From Synergistota bacterium (GTDB lineage Bacteria; Synergistota; JAGHAJ01): DNA of 5,883 nt. The notes beneath the pieces are model-generated. The model was not told where the DNA came from. It ran no database searches and was given only the letters and a program-made list of their open reading frames with translations. Below, in pieces: positions 5,401-5,883 of this stretch. Made by a program: the position numbers and the translations under genes. Where the stretch lies: contig JAGHAJ010000069.1 in the NCBI GenBank assembly GCA_021161545.1, forward strand, positions 1-5,883. Direction: 5' to 3'. Each line of letters begins with the position of its first letter. Positions within the stretch are counted from its first letter, which is position 1.

Positions 5401-5883
5401 ATGTTTACTACACTTATAGAGCCAGACCTTGAAGGCTATCACATCGTTGTAGACTATGAGGAAGGAGATAATAAGGACATTGCTGTTGATTTCCTACGGC
5501 TCTCTGAAGGGGAAGATGTTGAAAGGGTATTTATGAATGAAGAATCTGTATGGGTAATAATTGGAGGGGAAGCGAAGTGGCATATATCAAGCGGTATGTC
5601 GGGAATCTTTAAGAGAGATAATGTATTCAAAGATTTACCCCAAGGAGTTTATCTCCCACCAGAAGGCATAATAAGGATACTTTCTACATCACCTATTACT
5701 GAAATTGCCGTAATCAGAAGCAGAACAGATAAATCATACTCAGCTGCATTTGTTAGCAGTGAGAATATTAAAGAAACCAGACAGGAAGGATATGGATGCA
5801 ACCATTTAGTTAGAGAAATAATTGGTGAGAACTTTACTGCAGCAAAGCTTCTGATATCAGAAACCATCGTTGAATACCCGAAC
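5401..5883 (+). CDS. IolB/KduI-family 5-deoxy-glucuronate isomerase, N-terminal part (3' partial)
   Basis: An open frame of 161 codons runs from ATG at 5401 off the window end without a stop. It resembles the first half of IolB (Pfam KduI/IolB), a bicupin that isomerises 5-deoxy-glucuronate to 5-dehydro-2-deoxy-gluconate in myo-inositol catabolism. Matching features are NEESVWVIIGGEAKW (the first cupin strands), NVFKDLPQGVYLPPEG followed by a run ending TEIAVIRSR, then the R-x-G-x-G-like turn before LVREIIGEN and AAKLLISET. In IolB this segment leads directly to the metal-site motif NWSSYPPHKHD; the window ends on YPN, exactly where that motif should start, so the metal ligands are not seen. 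Family length is about 265-275 residues. It follows pheA by 23 bases with a strong ribosome site, so it is probably in the same operon. Inositol use is inferred; no other iol gene is visible, and another sugar acid could be the substrate. Confidence 0.8.
   Translation, partial: MFTTLIEPDLEGYHIVVDYEEGDNKDIAVDFLRLSEGEDVERVFMNEESVWVIIGGEAKWHISSGMSGIFKRDNVFKDLPQGVYLPPEGIIRILSTSPITEIAVIRSRTDKSYSAAFVSSENIKETRQEGYGCNHLVREIIGENFTAAKLLISETIVEYPN

Noticed and set aside
5649-5867. 72-codon minus-strand open frame near the window end
   Set aside because: It is antisense to the IolB-like gene and has no start context or family resemblance.

Overview
The window is AT-rich bacterial chromosome, densely packed with ordinary cellular genes. 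The only non-coding gap worth the name is 149 bases. Arginine is written mostly AGA/AGG and isoleucine often ATA, a pattern common in low-GC and many thermophilic bacteria. A family-9 (heptosyltransferase-like) glycosyltransferase and a UDP-glucuronate-4-epimerase-like enzyme suggest a diderm that makes lipopolysaccharide or another surface polysaccharide. I cannot place the organism to phylum from this sequence; nothing here is diagnostic.

Layout. Positions 1-2068, plus strand: the last 34 codons of uvrA, then a GT9 glycosyltransferase starting at TTG inside the uvrA tail, then a FecCD/BtuC-type ABC permease starting inside the glycosyltransferase tail. The 14- and 17-base overlaps imply one transcript with coupled translation. 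Positions 2034-3182, minus strand: a single 12-TM MFS transporter. It is convergent with the permease (35-base tail-to-tail overlap) and has a consensus-like sigma-70 promoter so close to its ATG that its mRNA should be leaderless. Positions 3183-3331: divergent intergenic region. Positions 3332-5883, plus strand: a nucleotide-sugar epimerase, then bifunctional chorismate mutase/prephenate dehydratase (PheA) beginning on the base after the epimerase stop codon, then after 23 bases the N-terminal 161 codons of an IolB-type 5-deoxy-glucuronate isomerase that runs off the window.

How the genes work together. No single pathway unites them. The glycosyltransferase and epimerase both fit envelope sugar assembly, PheA makes phenylpyruvate for phenylalanine, and the IolB-like protein belongs to inositol or uronate catabolism. 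The permease has no ATPase or binding-protein gene beside it. I see no RNA gene, CRISPR array, insertion sequence or clearly new multi-gene system. The most notable signals are the predicted leaderless MFS transcript, a perfect 11-bp inverted repeat inside the glycosyltransferase gene that could mask an internal start site, and the odd epimerase-pheA-iolB gene order.
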